From Planctomycetia bacterium (GTDB taxonomy: Bacteria > Planctomycetota > Planctomycetia > Gemmatales > HRBIN36): a stretch of DNA of 64,000 nucleotides. Below the pieces are notes generated by a model, which did not search any database, had not been told where the DNA came from, and saw only the letters and a list, made by a program, of their open reading frames with translations. The stretch spans positions 99,178-163,177 of the forward strand of contig JAEUIE010000015.1 of assembly GCA_016795155.1 (NCBI GenBank). The letters run 5' to 3'. Position numbers and translations under genes: made by a program. Shown one piece after another: positions 54,005 through 63,608 of this stretch. The number at the start of each line of letters is the position of its first letter. Position 1 is the first letter of the stretch.

Positions 54005-55684
54005 ATGAAGCTGAGATTATTTACCCTGTTCTGCCTGATGGCAGGTTTTCTCCTGGCGTTGAAAGTCGAGTTGCTTTCCAACGAGCCAGTCAACTATCTA
54101 TCCGCGCTGGACAAGAATCCAGTGCAGCCCGGCCAGGGCGTCTATACTCGAAAAGTCACGCAGCATCCGCAGGCACAGGCCCAGTTTGATCAGGGCCTCA
54201 ATTACCTGTTCGCGTTCAATCACGATGAATCGTGCAAGGCATTTGAACGTGCTGCTGAATTCGATCCGCAGTGTGCGATGGCATATTGGGGCATTGCTAT
54301 TACGCAGGGTTCCCACATCAATAAGCCTGTGGTGGCAGCCGAGCAGGACAAAAAGGCATTGGCAGCGCTCGCCAAGGCACAGGAACACAAGGTAAACTGC
54401 ACACCCGAAAATGCAGAGTTGATCAACGCCCTGGCCGTGCGGTTTCAATCCAATGCACCACAGGATCGTTCCGGTCTGAACTGTGCTTACTCCAATGCCA
54501 TGAAAAAGGCATGGGATAAATATCCCGCTGATGCGGACATTGGAACGCTCTATGCCGAATCGATGATGAACCTGAGGCCGTGGGACTTGTGGTCGAACAC
54601 TGGTGAGCCACGCCCTGAAACACCAGAGATCATCAAGGTGCTGGAAACAGTTCTGGAGAAATGCCCCGATCATCCGATGGCATTGCATCTGTATATCCAT
54701 GCTGTTGAAGCTTCGCCAGAACCCGGCAAGGCTGAGAAAGCTGCAGAGCGTTTGCGATTTCTTACTCCCGGTCTTGGTCACCTGGTTCACATGCCAACCC
54801 ACATTGATGTCAGAACCGGTAAGTGGCAGAAGGCCATTGATTCCAACCAGTTGGCGATTGCCGCTGATGCCAACTACCGTAAACAGTCGCCCAAGCAGGG
54901 ATTTTACAATCTCTATATGGCACACAATCGTCACATGCTGGCATTTGCAGCGATGATGTCTGGGCAATCCAAGCTGGCGCTTGAAACGGTGCGAACCATG
55001 CTCGCTGGCGTGCCTCACGAATGGGTAGCGGTCAAAGAGAATGCTGCCATCGCTGATGGTTTCCTGGCATCGCCGCTCGAAGTCATGATGCGATTTGGCA
55101 TGTGGGAAGAGATTCTGAAGGAGCCTGAAGCTCCAGCCTTGTTCCCCATCGCCCGTACGATGCGGCATCATGCCCGAGCAGTTGCCTATGCTGGCCTTGG
55201 CAAGATTGCCGAAGCACGGGAAGAACAGAAGAAATTCCTGGAGTCTGCTGCCAATACTCCCAAGGAAGCGACGTTCGGCAACAACGCTGCGAACAAACTG
55301 TATGCAGTGGCCACACCGATGCTGGAAGGGGAAATACTCTACCGCGAAGGCAAGCTGGCAGAAGCTATTGAGCAGTTGAAAGCTGCCGCTCAGAAGGAAG
55401 ACCTGCTGCAGTACAATGAGCCGCCAGACTGGATTGTTCCCGTGCGACATCCGCTGGGAGCCATGCTGCTGAAGGATGGTAAAGCTGCTGAGGCGGAAGC
55501 CACCTACCGGGAAGATTTGAAACGCTGGCCCAACAATGGCTGGGCACTGCATGGCTTGACCAAAAGCCTGCAGGCCCAGGGCCGCCAGAAGGAAGCAGAA
55601 GCAACAGAGAAACAATTGAACTCTGTCTGGCAGCATGCAGATGTTCCCCTGAGCTCATCCTGCAAATGTGTTGAGAATAAGTAA
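54005..55684 (+). CDS. TPR-repeat protein with N-terminal membrane anchor or signal
   Basis: The product is 559 residues. MKLRLFTLFCLMAGFLLALK is a signal peptide or anchor. The rest is helical repeats: AQFDQGLNYLFAFNHDESCK, AFERAAEFDPQCAMAYWGIA, and later EGKLAEAIEQLKAAAQK and AEAEATYREDLKRWPNNGWA, typical of TPR units. HLVHMPTHIDVRTGKWQKA is a conserved-looking patch seen in related secreted TPR proteins of soil bacteria. It likely acts as an extracytoplasmic scaffold; no enzyme motif is apparent. It is convergent with the monooxygenase gene, and a 9-bp inverted repeat (TCAAGTCAT, 55710 and 55733) spans the junction. Confidence 0.75.
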   Translation: MKLRLFTLFCLMAGFLLALKVELLSNEPVNYLSALDKNPVQPGQGVYTRKVTQHPQAQAQFDQGLNYLFAFNHDESCKAFERAAEFDPQCAMAYWGIAITQGSHINKPVVAAEQDKKALAALAKAQEHKVNCTPENAELINALAVRFQSNAPQDRSGLNCAYSNAMKKAWDKYPADADIGTLYAESMMNLRPWDLWSNTGEPRPETPEIIKVLETVLEKCPDHPMALHLYIHAVEASPEPGKAEKAAERLRFLTPGLGHLVHMPTHIDVRTGKWQKAIDSNQLAIAADANYRKQSPKQGFYNLYMAHNRHMLAFAAMMSGQSKLALETVRTMLAGVPHEWVAVKENAAIADGFLASPLEVMMRFGMWEEILKEPEAPALFPIARTMRHHARAVAYAGLGKIAEAREEQKKFLESAANTPKEATFGNNAANKLYAVATPMLEGEILYREGKLAEAIEQLKAAAQKEDLLQYNEPPDWIVPVRHPLGAMLLKDGKAAEAEATYREDLKRWPNNGWALHGLTKSLQAQGRQKEAEATEKQLNSVWQHADVPLSSSCKCVENK

Positions 55685-55714
55685 GCAGCATGACAACCAT
55701 CAATCAACGTCAAG

Positions 55715-57199
55715 TCATGCGGATGTATCTGTATGACTTGATTGCTTAGGTGTGTCGCGTTGAAACCGCATGCTGTCAGAAACCGTGCCGTAGCGCAGCG
55801 TGATCAAATCCAAAGCGTAGTTCTGATACAGTTTCCACGGGCGATGCGAGCCTTGCTTTGGCAAATGATCGATATCGCGCAGAATGTAACCAGACGTGAA
55901 ATCCATGATAGGTTCATCTCGCTGGCGAGTTTTAATCACCGGCATGCAACTGATGTAGTGATGCTGGTCCATGTAGTTGATCAGCCTGCACACATATTGG
56001 CTCGAGAGATCGGCTTTTAAGGTCCATGAAGCGTTGGTGTAGCCGATGGCGAAAGCCATGTTGGGTACGTTGTTGAGCATCATGCCTTTGTAGACTTTGT
56101 GCTGATCGAGTTGAACTTGTTTGTCATCAATCCACAGTTCCATCCCTCCCATCAGCTTCAGTTTGAGGCCTGTCGCGGTCACGATCAAATCTGCATCGAG
56201 TTGCTTGCCTGAGGTAAGCCGAATGCCGATGGTGTTGAAGGATTCGATAGTATCCGTGATGATATCTACATTACCGTGCTTGATGGATTCAAACAGATCA
56301 GCATCAGGCACCAGGCACAAGCGTTGTTGCCAGGGGTTGTAAGGCGGATCAAAATGTTTCAAATCAAAGGATGAGCCAAGCTGCGTTTTGATTCCTTTGC
56401 TAATCAACATTCTTGCAAAGCCGGGTGAAAGCTTACAAACCTGGTAAAAGAGCATGCCGAACAGGACATTTTTCCAACGTGATAGGGAATATGCCATTCG
56501 GGAGGGCAACAGCTTGCGAAACCGAGTGGCCCATTTGTCCCTGGAAGGCATGGAAACAATATAGGTCGGTGTACGTTGGAGCATGGTGACATGCTTCGCC
56601 TCTTTAGCGAGTTCGGGAACCAGGGTAACAGCGGTTGCTCCGCTGCCTATCACCACAACATTTTTGTTTTTGTAATCGATATCCGAAGTCCATAACTGTG
56701 GGTGAACAATGGTACCTTGAAACGATTGTCGCCCTGGAATTTCTGGAGTGTAGCCGGCGTCGTAGTTGTAATAGCCTGCACAAAGGTACAGAAAATAACA
56801 GGAAAATTGCTGGATTGTGCGATCTGGACCGGTCAGCACTTCCACCGTCCACTTGGCCTGCTGACTTGTCCACACTGCTTTCACCACGCGATGCTGATAG
56901 CGTACATGTTGATCGATGCCGTATTCTTTGGCTGTCTCGTTGATGTACTTCAAGATGGAGGGACCATCTGCAATGGCTTTGGCTTCTACCCAGGGCTTGA
57001 AGGCATAGCCCAGCGTGTACATATCGGAATCAGAACGTATTCCGGGGTAGCGAAACAAATCCCAGGTGCCCCCCATCGCTTCCCGTGCTTCCAGTATACT
57101 GTATGTTTTTTGGTGACATTCTTTCTGTACGTAATACCCGGCACCGATACCAGAAAGACCGGCGCCAACAATCAGAATGTCAATGTGCTCAACTGCCAT
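55715..57199 (-). CDS. Flavin-containing monooxygenase (Baeyer-Villiger type)
   Basis: The product is 494 residues. FAD-binding GAGLSGIGAGYY lies at the N-terminus, with LEAREAMGGTWDLFRYPGIR following. FQGTIVHPQLW fits the FxGxxxHxxxW fingerprint of Baeyer-Villiger monooxygenases, and VVIGSGATAVTLVPEL is the NADPH-binding motif. It resembles the EthA/MymA type in length and motifs. It would oxidise a ketone or other carbonyl compound with O2 and NADPH. The SDR gene lies 45 bases upstream on the same strand and may supply its substrate. Confidence 0.9.
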   Translation of the reverse strand: MAVEHIDILIVGAGLSGIGAGYYVQKECHQKTYSILEAREAMGGTWDLFRYPGIRSDSDMYTLGYAFKPWVEAKAIADGPSILKYINETAKEYGIDQHVRYQHRVVKAVWTSQQAKWTVEVLTGPDRTIQQFSCYFLYLCAGYYNYDAGYTPEIPGRQSFQGTIVHPQLWTSDIDYKNKNVVVIGSGATAVTLVPELAKEAKHVTMLQRTPTYIVSMPSRDKWATRFRKLLPSRMAYSLSRWKNVLFGMLFYQVCKLSPGFARMLISKGIKTQLGSSFDLKHFDPPYNPWQQRLCLVPDADLFESIKHGNVDIITDTIESFNTIGIRLTSGKQLDADLIVTATGLKLKLMGGMELWIDDKQVQLDQHKVYKGMMLNNVPNMAFAIGYTNASWTLKADLSSQYVCRLINYMDQHHYISCMPVIKTRQRDEPIMDFTSGYILRDIDHLPKQGSHRPWKLYQNYALDLITLRYGTVSDSMRFQRDTPKQSSHTDTSA

Positions 57200-57244
57200 G
57201 TTCGTATTTCTATGGTGTGATGAGGTAGAGTGTCAGCATATTGC

Positions 57245-58054
57245 CTAGAATGTCATCGTGGCTTTACTTTCGGTTACTTTCAATTTTTGCATTCTTCTCC
57301 GCGTAAGAAAATCACCAAGCTTGGTGGGCAGCATCCGGCTGAAGGCGAGCAGCCAGTGGTTTTTACTGGGGAATGCAAGGTAGGACTGTTTACTTTCAAT
57401 GGCTTCCATCATGCGGCTCATCGCGTATTCCAGGCTCATTACTTCGGAAGGAGGTAGATCGAGATCTTTGGTCATGTTGGTATGAATGAATCCGGGACAA
57501 AGAGTCGTGCATGTTACGCCATAATCCTGTAATTCCACACGCAGGCTGTCCATGAATGCGCTAAGCCCTGCTTTGCTGGCACAATAACCAGCCATGTTGG
57601 GAAGGCCTCGATAGGAAGCCAGACTGGAAAGGGCGACGATATGCCCTCTCTTCTGCTGAATAAATAATGGAATGATGGGCTCGAGCGTATTGGCAACACC
57701 AACCAGATTGATATTGACCTGGCGTGCAAAGGTTTCTGCGCTGAATCCCACAATGGGGTTCTCATCGCCAATACCTGCACTGGCAATAACCATGCTGGGT
57801 GTGCCCTGCGTGGATATCATGGTTTGAGTTGTCGTTATCATTGCCTCGCGATCAGTAACATCAGCTACGACAAAGGCACATTTCGTAGAAGGCGATTGCC
57901 TGGAAATAGTTTCTGTTAAGACTTTCAACTGCCCTTCGTTGCGATCAATAGCGCCGACTCTCGCTCCCCGCTTGGCAAATTCCAAAGCGAACTGATATCC
58001 AATGCCCGAAGCAGCGCCGGTGATGATGACGAACTGATCCTGATACGATTGCAT
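57245..58054 (-). CDS. Short-chain dehydrogenase/reductase
   Basis: The product is 269 residues. TGAASGIGYQFALEFAKRGA is the NAD(P)-binding motif, IVALSSLASYRGLPNM carries the catalytic Ser, and YCASK is the YxxxK active site. The C-terminal basic end (FLTRRRMQKLKVTESK) follows. It probably oxidises an alcohol to a ketone, which would fit with the adjacent Baeyer-Villiger gene (inference). Its start at 58054 is divergent from the PLP decarboxylase gene. Confidence 0.92.
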   Translation of the reverse strand: MQSYQDQFVIITGAASGIGYQFALEFAKRGARVGAIDRNEGQLKVLTETISRQSPSTKCAFVVADVTDREAMITTTQTMISTQGTPSMVIASAGIGDENPIVGFSAETFARQVNINLVGVANTLEPIIPLFIQQKRGHIVALSSLASYRGLPNMAGYCASKAGLSAFMDSLRVELQDYGVTCTTLCPGFIHTNMTKDLDLPPSEVMSLEYAMSRMMEAIESKQSYLAFPSKNHWLLAFSRMLPTKLGDFLTRRRMQKLKVTESKATMTF

Positions 58055-58180
58055 GTAGGCGAATCCGCTTTCTAATGGTTTCGTTGTTGAACTTACCTTG
58101 GTTTCGTTCGAGACTCAATCAGAATTCTGGATAAGCTAACAGAGTGAAATAATACCCTGACGGATTCGAGCTTGCCACCC

Positions 58181-59782
58181 ATGGATCGAAGCAAATACGA
58201 TCATATCGTGAAAACATTTTTTACCAGCAACACGCAGAAAATAACTGAGATTTTTCAGGAGCTGTTGCGAGCCAGTGCAGCGGAAGAGACCTTGCCGCCC
58301 GGCCATTTGATGTCGCAGAATTATGACACTGCCCAGGCAAATCCGGAAATACATTTGCTGCCAGGCAATTTGAAAGATGCCCGCGATGCCATTTTTCCAT
58401 TCTTCTGGGGTACCGATGGCTGGTCATCGCCTCTGCATCTGGAGAATGTAAAGGGACCAGCCAATAATGCTTCACTGATTGGCGCTTTGGCTTGTTTGCT
58501 GAAGAATCCCAATCTTTGCACGGATACCTACAGCCAGCGATCTAATGAACTGGAAGTGAAATCCATCACTGCACTGGCGAATCTGCTATTCTATCACACC
58601 AGCGATCCATGGGGCGTCTTTACCATGGGTGGCACCATCTCCAATATGTATGGTGCCCGCATTGGTATCGAAAAAGTGTTGCCTGGAGCGATGCACCGTG
58701 GCTTGCAGGGTGAAACTGTCGCAGGCGTCGTTTCACAGGCGGCCCATTATTGCAACCAAACTATCGCAGGCTGGTTGGGAATGGGAACGCAACACTTGTA
58801 CTCCATTCCCACCGATAGAAATCTTTCCATGCGGCTGGATGCATTAGCTGACAAACTGGAATATCTGTATCAGAACAAGATTAAAGTTGCCTATGTCATT
58901 GCTACCTATGGTACCACGGATGGCTTTGGGATCGATGATATTACAACTATCCGTCATATCATCACCGAGAAGTCGCAGAAATATGGTCAGCCAACACCAC
59001 AATTGCATGTCGATGCAGCAGTGGGCTGGGTGTTGTGTTTCCTCAGCGATTACGATACCGACAAGAATGTGCATGGGTTTTCGGAAACAATGTTGCCATT
59101 AATTCAAACGGTGAAGAAACACAATCAGGGCTTGCGTTATGCTGATTCCATCGCTGTTGACTTTCACAAGATGGGCTGGGGACATTATCCGAGCAGTGCC
59201 TTTATTGTGAATCATCGAAGTGATTTGAAATATCTCTCCCGCAGTGTTTCGGATACGCCTTATTTTTCAGAAGCAGATGCACGACGTGATCCGGCTCTTT
59301 TCACGCTGGAATGTTCCAGACCAGGCTTGGGGCCCTATACTGTGATGGCTTCGCTTAACGGCATGGGATTGGAAGGCTGGCAATTGCTTGTGGTGCGCGC
59401 ACTCGAACTGGCACAGAAACTCAAAGAGAAGCTCAGCAAACTGGAACAGTGTATGGTGCTTAATACGGGTACCATTGGGCCAAGCGTGTGCTGGTGGGTG
59501 CTGCCTAAAGGTAGAAATGCCCGTGAGATCTTTGAACGACTGGAAGCAGGTCAACTATCTGCTGATAAATGTGAGCGATACTTCGCCGAAATCCGACGGA
59601 TGTACGATAAGCGGGAAAAAGTGCTCGACCCAACCCGCGATGCCCGGTTGAGTTTTACCACCAATTTCGGGTATCATCCGCATGGCTTGCATCTGCCTGC
59701 CTGGAAAGCAGTCTTCTTCAATCCCAAGTCGGATGAAGCGATCATCGATCGTGTTATCGAGAGTATTGAAGAACTATTATAA
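58181..59782 (+). CDS. Pyridoxal-dependent group II decarboxylase
   Basis: The product is 533 residues from the ATG at 58181; a TTG at 58172 is also in frame. Conserved stations are TMGGTISNMYGARIG, YVIATYGTTDGFGIDD, LHVDAAVGWVL, and VDFHKMGWGHYPSSAF, where Lys330 would bind PLP. These match glutamate/aromatic-amino-acid decarboxylase-like proteins of group II. The amino acid used is uncertain. It is divergent from the SDR gene. The 272 bases after its stop contain no gene I can support. Confidence 0.88.
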   Translation: MDRSKYDHIVKTFFTSNTQKITEIFQELLRASAAEETLPPGHLMSQNYDTAQANPEIHLLPGNLKDARDAIFPFFWGTDGWSSPLHLENVKGPANNASLIGALACLLKNPNLCTDTYSQRSNELEVKSITALANLLFYHTSDPWGVFTMGGTISNMYGARIGIEKVLPGAMHRGLQGETVAGVVSQAAHYCNQTIAGWLGMGTQHLYSIPTDRNLSMRLDALADKLEYLYQNKIKVAYVIATYGTTDGFGIDDITTIRHIITEKSQKYGQPTPQLHVDAAVGWVLCFLSDYDTDKNVHGFSETMLPLIQTVKKHNQGLRYADSIAVDFHKMGWGHYPSSAFIVNHRSDLKYLSRSVSDTPYFSEADARRDPALFTLECSRPGLGPYTVMASLNGMGLEGWQLLVVRALELAQKLKEKLSKLEQCMVLNTGTIGPSVCWWVLPKGRNAREIFERLEAGQLSADKCERYFAEIRRMYDKREKVLDPTRDARLSFTTNFGYHPHGLHLPAWKAVFFNPKSDEAIIDRVIESIEELL

Positions 59783-60054
59783 CCACACAACTTGGTTTTG
59801 CCTACGCGTGCTTGTTATCAAGAGGATTAATAACAGAACACTGTCAGTCGCATCCCGAAGAGATGGGCAACACTGCTCCTTCAATCTGGTTGATGCAGGC
59901 TACTGAGAATTCAGACTGCATCGAACAGTTGTGCAAAACCATCGCCTTGGCAGCTGCTGCAAGAGACGGATATTTGGCATGAGTTGTTAATGATGAATCG
60001 GATCGGCGAACTGCAGCACCATGTGCGCGCGGCGTATACCGCAGAGAACAACCA

Positions 60055-63000
60055 TCAGGGTTTCTTTTCGTCGTCTTTTTTCAATTCGGGTGATGCCTTC
60101 CAAATATAGACTTTGGAATCAATCGCAACGATACGATCCTGGCTGTGATCCCAGGTAACCAGAACAGATTCTTCAAACTGTCCTGGAAGAGCAGTGAGTT
60201 CCAGACCTGTCTCAACATCCCACAATCGGATAAGTCCATCACTGCATGAAGTGACGATGCGTTTGCCATCTTTGCTGAAAGCCAACGAGTTGATGGCACG
60301 GGGATGACCAGGGAATGTTAATTGTATTGCTCCGGTAGTGGTGTCGCGTAATCGAATAACCCGGTCAGCCTCTGCAGTGGCAATCAGTTTGCCATCAATA
60401 GAGAATGCCATCTTGCGTGTTCCGTTCATGGGTATGCCAACCGTTTTGGTCTTAGTAACAAGGTCCATCAGTTCAACTTGGTGTCGGCCAACGTATGCAA
60501 GCTTATCCACTTGCGGAGAAAATACTGCCTGTCCCATGAATTTTTCAACTAATGGTAGTTCTTCCACTTGAATGCCATTAGCACGATTGAGCCATTTAAT
60601 GGTGCCACTCAGTTGAATTGCAACAATGTGCTTGCCATCAGGAGACAGTCCCATGCATTGGCAATGTTGATCAGGAGATGCATGGATCCAGACCGGATTT
60701 CCCGTTTTCAAATCCCAACAGGTTAAACCTCCTTCAGGGATAGATGTGAGCAAATGATCATTGTCAATAAACTGGGCTGCACCAACTCCTTTGTAACATC
60801 CTCGTTCCGTTCCATCGCCTGTATTGATTACACGTACAAAATCGTCGCCTGTTTTTCGGGAATGATAGTTGGGAATGATTGCTGCCCACTGGCCATCGTT
60901 TGACAAGGTGAAATCATGAGTGAGATGCGGGAAAGAACCCATCGATTGATATTCGGTTGGTTGTTGAAGATCCCAGATACGAAGCGATTTGTCATTGCTG
61001 GTGGAGGAAAGATGCTTGCCATCCGGACTGAATGCAACAGAGGAAATATGCAACTGGTGCCCACGAAAGGTCATCAAACTACGGTTTCTCCTGATATCCC
61101 AGACCAGGATATCGTGACTGGGACCGCTGAAGGCAATAATGTCAGGGTCAGCGCTAATTGAAAACTGCACCCGGCCCGTAAGAACCTTTGGTTCGACGAT
61201 GTTTGCCCAGTTATATCGCCCCATTTCTCTCCCTGATTCAGCATCGGTCCACATGATGGAAGAAGGTTGAGCTTCAGCCAGGTGTTTGCCATCTGCAAAA
61301 TAACTGATACGAAATGTCGGCAACTGTCGCTTCCAGACTTCACCAGTCTGCTTGCCATCCTGCATGTTCCAGCGACGAATGGTGCGATCAGTGGATGATG
61401 AAACAAGCGTTTTGGAATCTGGGGAGAAGCTTCCATCGAGAATGATCTTGGAATGTCCTTGCAGAAGCCATCTGGTCTGCCAGGTGCTGGTATCCCAGAC
61501 CATGACATCGTTGGTGTAATCGTCTTTTTCGGTGGTGTGTGAAGCTGCCAGCATGGTTCCATCGGGGCTGAATGCTGCCCACATATTGCCGCGCAAGACT
61601 GCGAGTTTTTTTTGCGTAACGTAATTCCAGATAGTCAGTTTGTCCTCATCACACACTGCCAGCCATTGTTTTGCAGGAAAAACTGTCAAACCACGAATAT
61701 CCTTCGGGCCATTCTGCCAGGTAATCTGTGGCTGTTTATCCTTCCAGTTCCAGATGGTAATATGTCCCCGGGAATCGCCGGTGACAATCTGTTGATTGGA
61801 AATAAATGCCGTCGTGCGGAAGATAACAGGTGGTGATGGAATAGTTATCGGACCATTGGTACGCAGTTGATCAAAATAACGCCATTCCCAACCACGGAAT
61901 TTTTCGGGACACAGATCCAATTCTTCCCACGCTTGTGCAACCTGGTTGGTGGCCCAGAGTCGGCCTACCGAGGCTATTCGCTTGCCGTAGAGCAACTGCT
62001 GTTCTCGATTGAAAGTATTGATCAGTTCAGAATGCACCCACCGTTCACGCTGCAGTGCATCATGGGTTTCCCGTTCTTGTTCCCGTATGCGGAAGTTACT
62101 GAGCGCCAGCACTGCGACAGAACCGACAAGCATCAGGAAAGTAAGTGCAATGAGACTCGAAACCATTGGATATCGACGGATTGTACGCCATGATTTTTCC
62201 CAGGTTGACATGGGCCGGGCTAGAATCGATTGACCCGTTCGCAAACGTGCCAGATCAGATGCCAGCGATGCAGGCGAATCATAACGGCTGGCAGGGTCTT
62301 TCTGCATGCATTTCATGCAGATCGTTTCCAGGTCACGTGGAATGGCTGGATTGAGGGTGCTTGGTTTCACTGGCTCGTGATGTGCAATCATTTCCAGCAT
62401 GGCCAACGGTGAATCGACACGGAACGGAGCTTTGCCAGTCATCAATTGGTAGAGAATGGCACCCAGGCCATAGACATCGGCAGCAGTGGTTACCTGCGAC
62501 GGGGAGCGTGCCTGTTCCGGAGCCATGTAGGCAGGCGTGCCGATGATCGTTGCTGTCATCGACTGTGGATCATTGGGATCAAATCGGCCTGCTAATCCAA
62601 AATCAACGACGTGAGGTTCGCCTTTTTCATCCAAAAGAATGTTAGATGGTTTTAAATCACGATGCAGGATGCCTCGCTGATGAGCATGATGCACCGCATG
62701 GGCAATGGTTTCCACCATGCGGGCATGATGCATCATATCGGTACCTGGTCCGGAAGGTTCCATGGCCAGGCTGCCACCCGGATAAAATTTCATCACAAAA
62801 TAGGGGATGCTGGTGGCAGCTCCTTGCGGTGTCCATTCGCCTACTTCATAGATTGGAACCAAATGCGGGTGATCCAGCCGGGCAATCGATTCTGCCTCGA
62901 CACGGAAACGGTTTTTCAATTCTTGTGTGGCTGCGGTGCCATGCAGCAGGGTCTTGATGGCGACTGCACGCTGCAGTGATGGCTGTGAAGCACGGTAGAC

Positions 63001-63483
63001 TACTCCCATACCGCCCTGCCCCAGTTCTTCTTCGATAATGTAACCGGGAATGGTGGGAAAGACGGTGGGACGTTTCTGTGGTTTGCGTCGTGGCCAGGTC
63101 ACGGTGGAGCCGTAGGCTGCGAGCAGTCGAGCTATCTCTTCGCGATATTGTGGAAACCGGGTAATGAAATCCTGAACCGTGGCAGTCTGGCCAAAGCGAT
63201 TGCAAAGGAAAAATTCGCTGGCGATCAATTCGATGATTTTATCACGATACTCCAGCAGTTGTGGAAAGCGTTTTAGATATTCTTCAATCCGTGGAAAGTC
63301 GTTCCGGTGATATCGGAATTCAAGTTCGACGTGAATCAGTTCAATTAACAGGTGCAGTTGACTATCTGCACCTTCCACAATAAAGGATTCGATTTCAGGT
63401 GGTGTGCCAGATTGCCAGGCATGTTCAAACTGTCGGATAGCATCTTCTGCAACAGATTCTATGGACGACATGGTATGCTTCAT
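60055..63483 (-). CDS. Membrane Ser/Thr protein kinase with WD40 propeller
   Basis: The product is 1,142 residues from the ATG at 63483 (a TTG at 63495 and an ATG at 63471 are also in frame). An N-terminal helical part of about 130 residues precedes the kinase: ELGQGGMGVVYRA, VAIKTLL, HRDLKPSN, and VDFGLAGR. One membrane helix (SLIALTFLMLVGSVAVLAL) follows, then about 600 residues of WD40 repeats such as GSFSPDSKTLVSSSTDRTIR and SVAFSPDGKHLSSTSNDKSL. It is a common planctomycete signalling protein; substrate and stimulus are unknown. The ECF sigma gene ends 125 bases upstream. Confidence 0.92.
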   Translation of the reverse strand: MKHTMSSIESVAEDAIRQFEHAWQSGTPPEIESFIVEGADSQLHLLIELIHVELEFRYHRNDFPRIEEYLKRFPQLLEYRDKIIELIASEFFLCNRFGQTATVQDFITRFPQYREEIARLLAAYGSTVTWPRRKPQKRPTVFPTIPGYIIEEELGQGGMGVVYRASQPSLQRAVAIKTLLHGTAATQELKNRFRVEAESIARLDHPHLVPIYEVGEWTPQGAATSIPYFVMKFYPGGSLAMEPSGPGTDMMHHARMVETIAHAVHHAHQRGILHRDLKPSNILLDEKGEPHVVDFGLAGRFDPNDPQSMTATIIGTPAYMAPEQARSPSQVTTAADVYGLGAILYQLMTGKAPFRVDSPLAMLEMIAHHEPVKPSTLNPAIPRDLETICMKCMQKDPASRYDSPASLASDLARLRTGQSILARPMSTWEKSWRTIRRYPMVSSLIALTFLMLVGSVAVLALSNFRIREQERETHDALQRERWVHSELINTFNREQQLLYGKRIASVGRLWATNQVAQAWEELDLCPEKFRGWEWRYFDQLRTNGPITIPSPPVIFRTTAFISNQQIVTGDSRGHITIWNWKDKQPQITWQNGPKDIRGLTVFPAKQWLAVCDEDKLTIWNYVTQKKLAVLRGNMWAAFSPDGTMLAASHTTEKDDYTNDVMVWDTSTWQTRWLLQGHSKIILDGSFSPDSKTLVSSSTDRTIRRWNMQDGKQTGEVWKRQLPTFRISYFADGKHLAEAQPSSIMWTDAESGREMGRYNWANIVEPKVLTGRVQFSISADPDIIAFSGPSHDILVWDIRRNRSLMTFRGHQLHISSVAFSPDGKHLSSTSNDKSLRIWDLQQPTEYQSMGSFPHLTHDFTLSNDGQWAAIIPNYHSRKTGDDFVRVINTGDGTERGCYKGVGAAQFIDNDHLLTSIPEGGLTCWDLKTGNPVWIHASPDQHCQCMGLSPDGKHIVAIQLSGTIKWLNRANGIQVEELPLVEKFMGQAVFSPQVDKLAYVGRHQVELMDLVTKTKTVGIPMNGTRKMAFSIDGKLIATAEADRVIRLRDTTTGAIQLTFPGHPRAINSLAFSKDGKRIVTSCSDGLIRLWDVETGLELTALPGQFEESVLVTWDHSQDRIVAIDSKVYIWKASPELKKDDEKKP

Positions 63484-63608
63484 GGGAAATTGCAATCACA
63501 TTTAACAATCGGCACAGGTATTAATATAGCTATCCGTGATGAACTTACGATGTACGTGAGCTACTACAGTTGCAGTATCCTCTTTACCCATGATGCTTCG
63601 CAAGTGTT

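Noticed and set aside
54098..55636. 512-codon open frame antisense to the TPR protein gene
   Set aside because: It mirrors the codon structure of the TPR gene, has no ribosome site, and its residues are rich in Cys, His and Phe without any domain.
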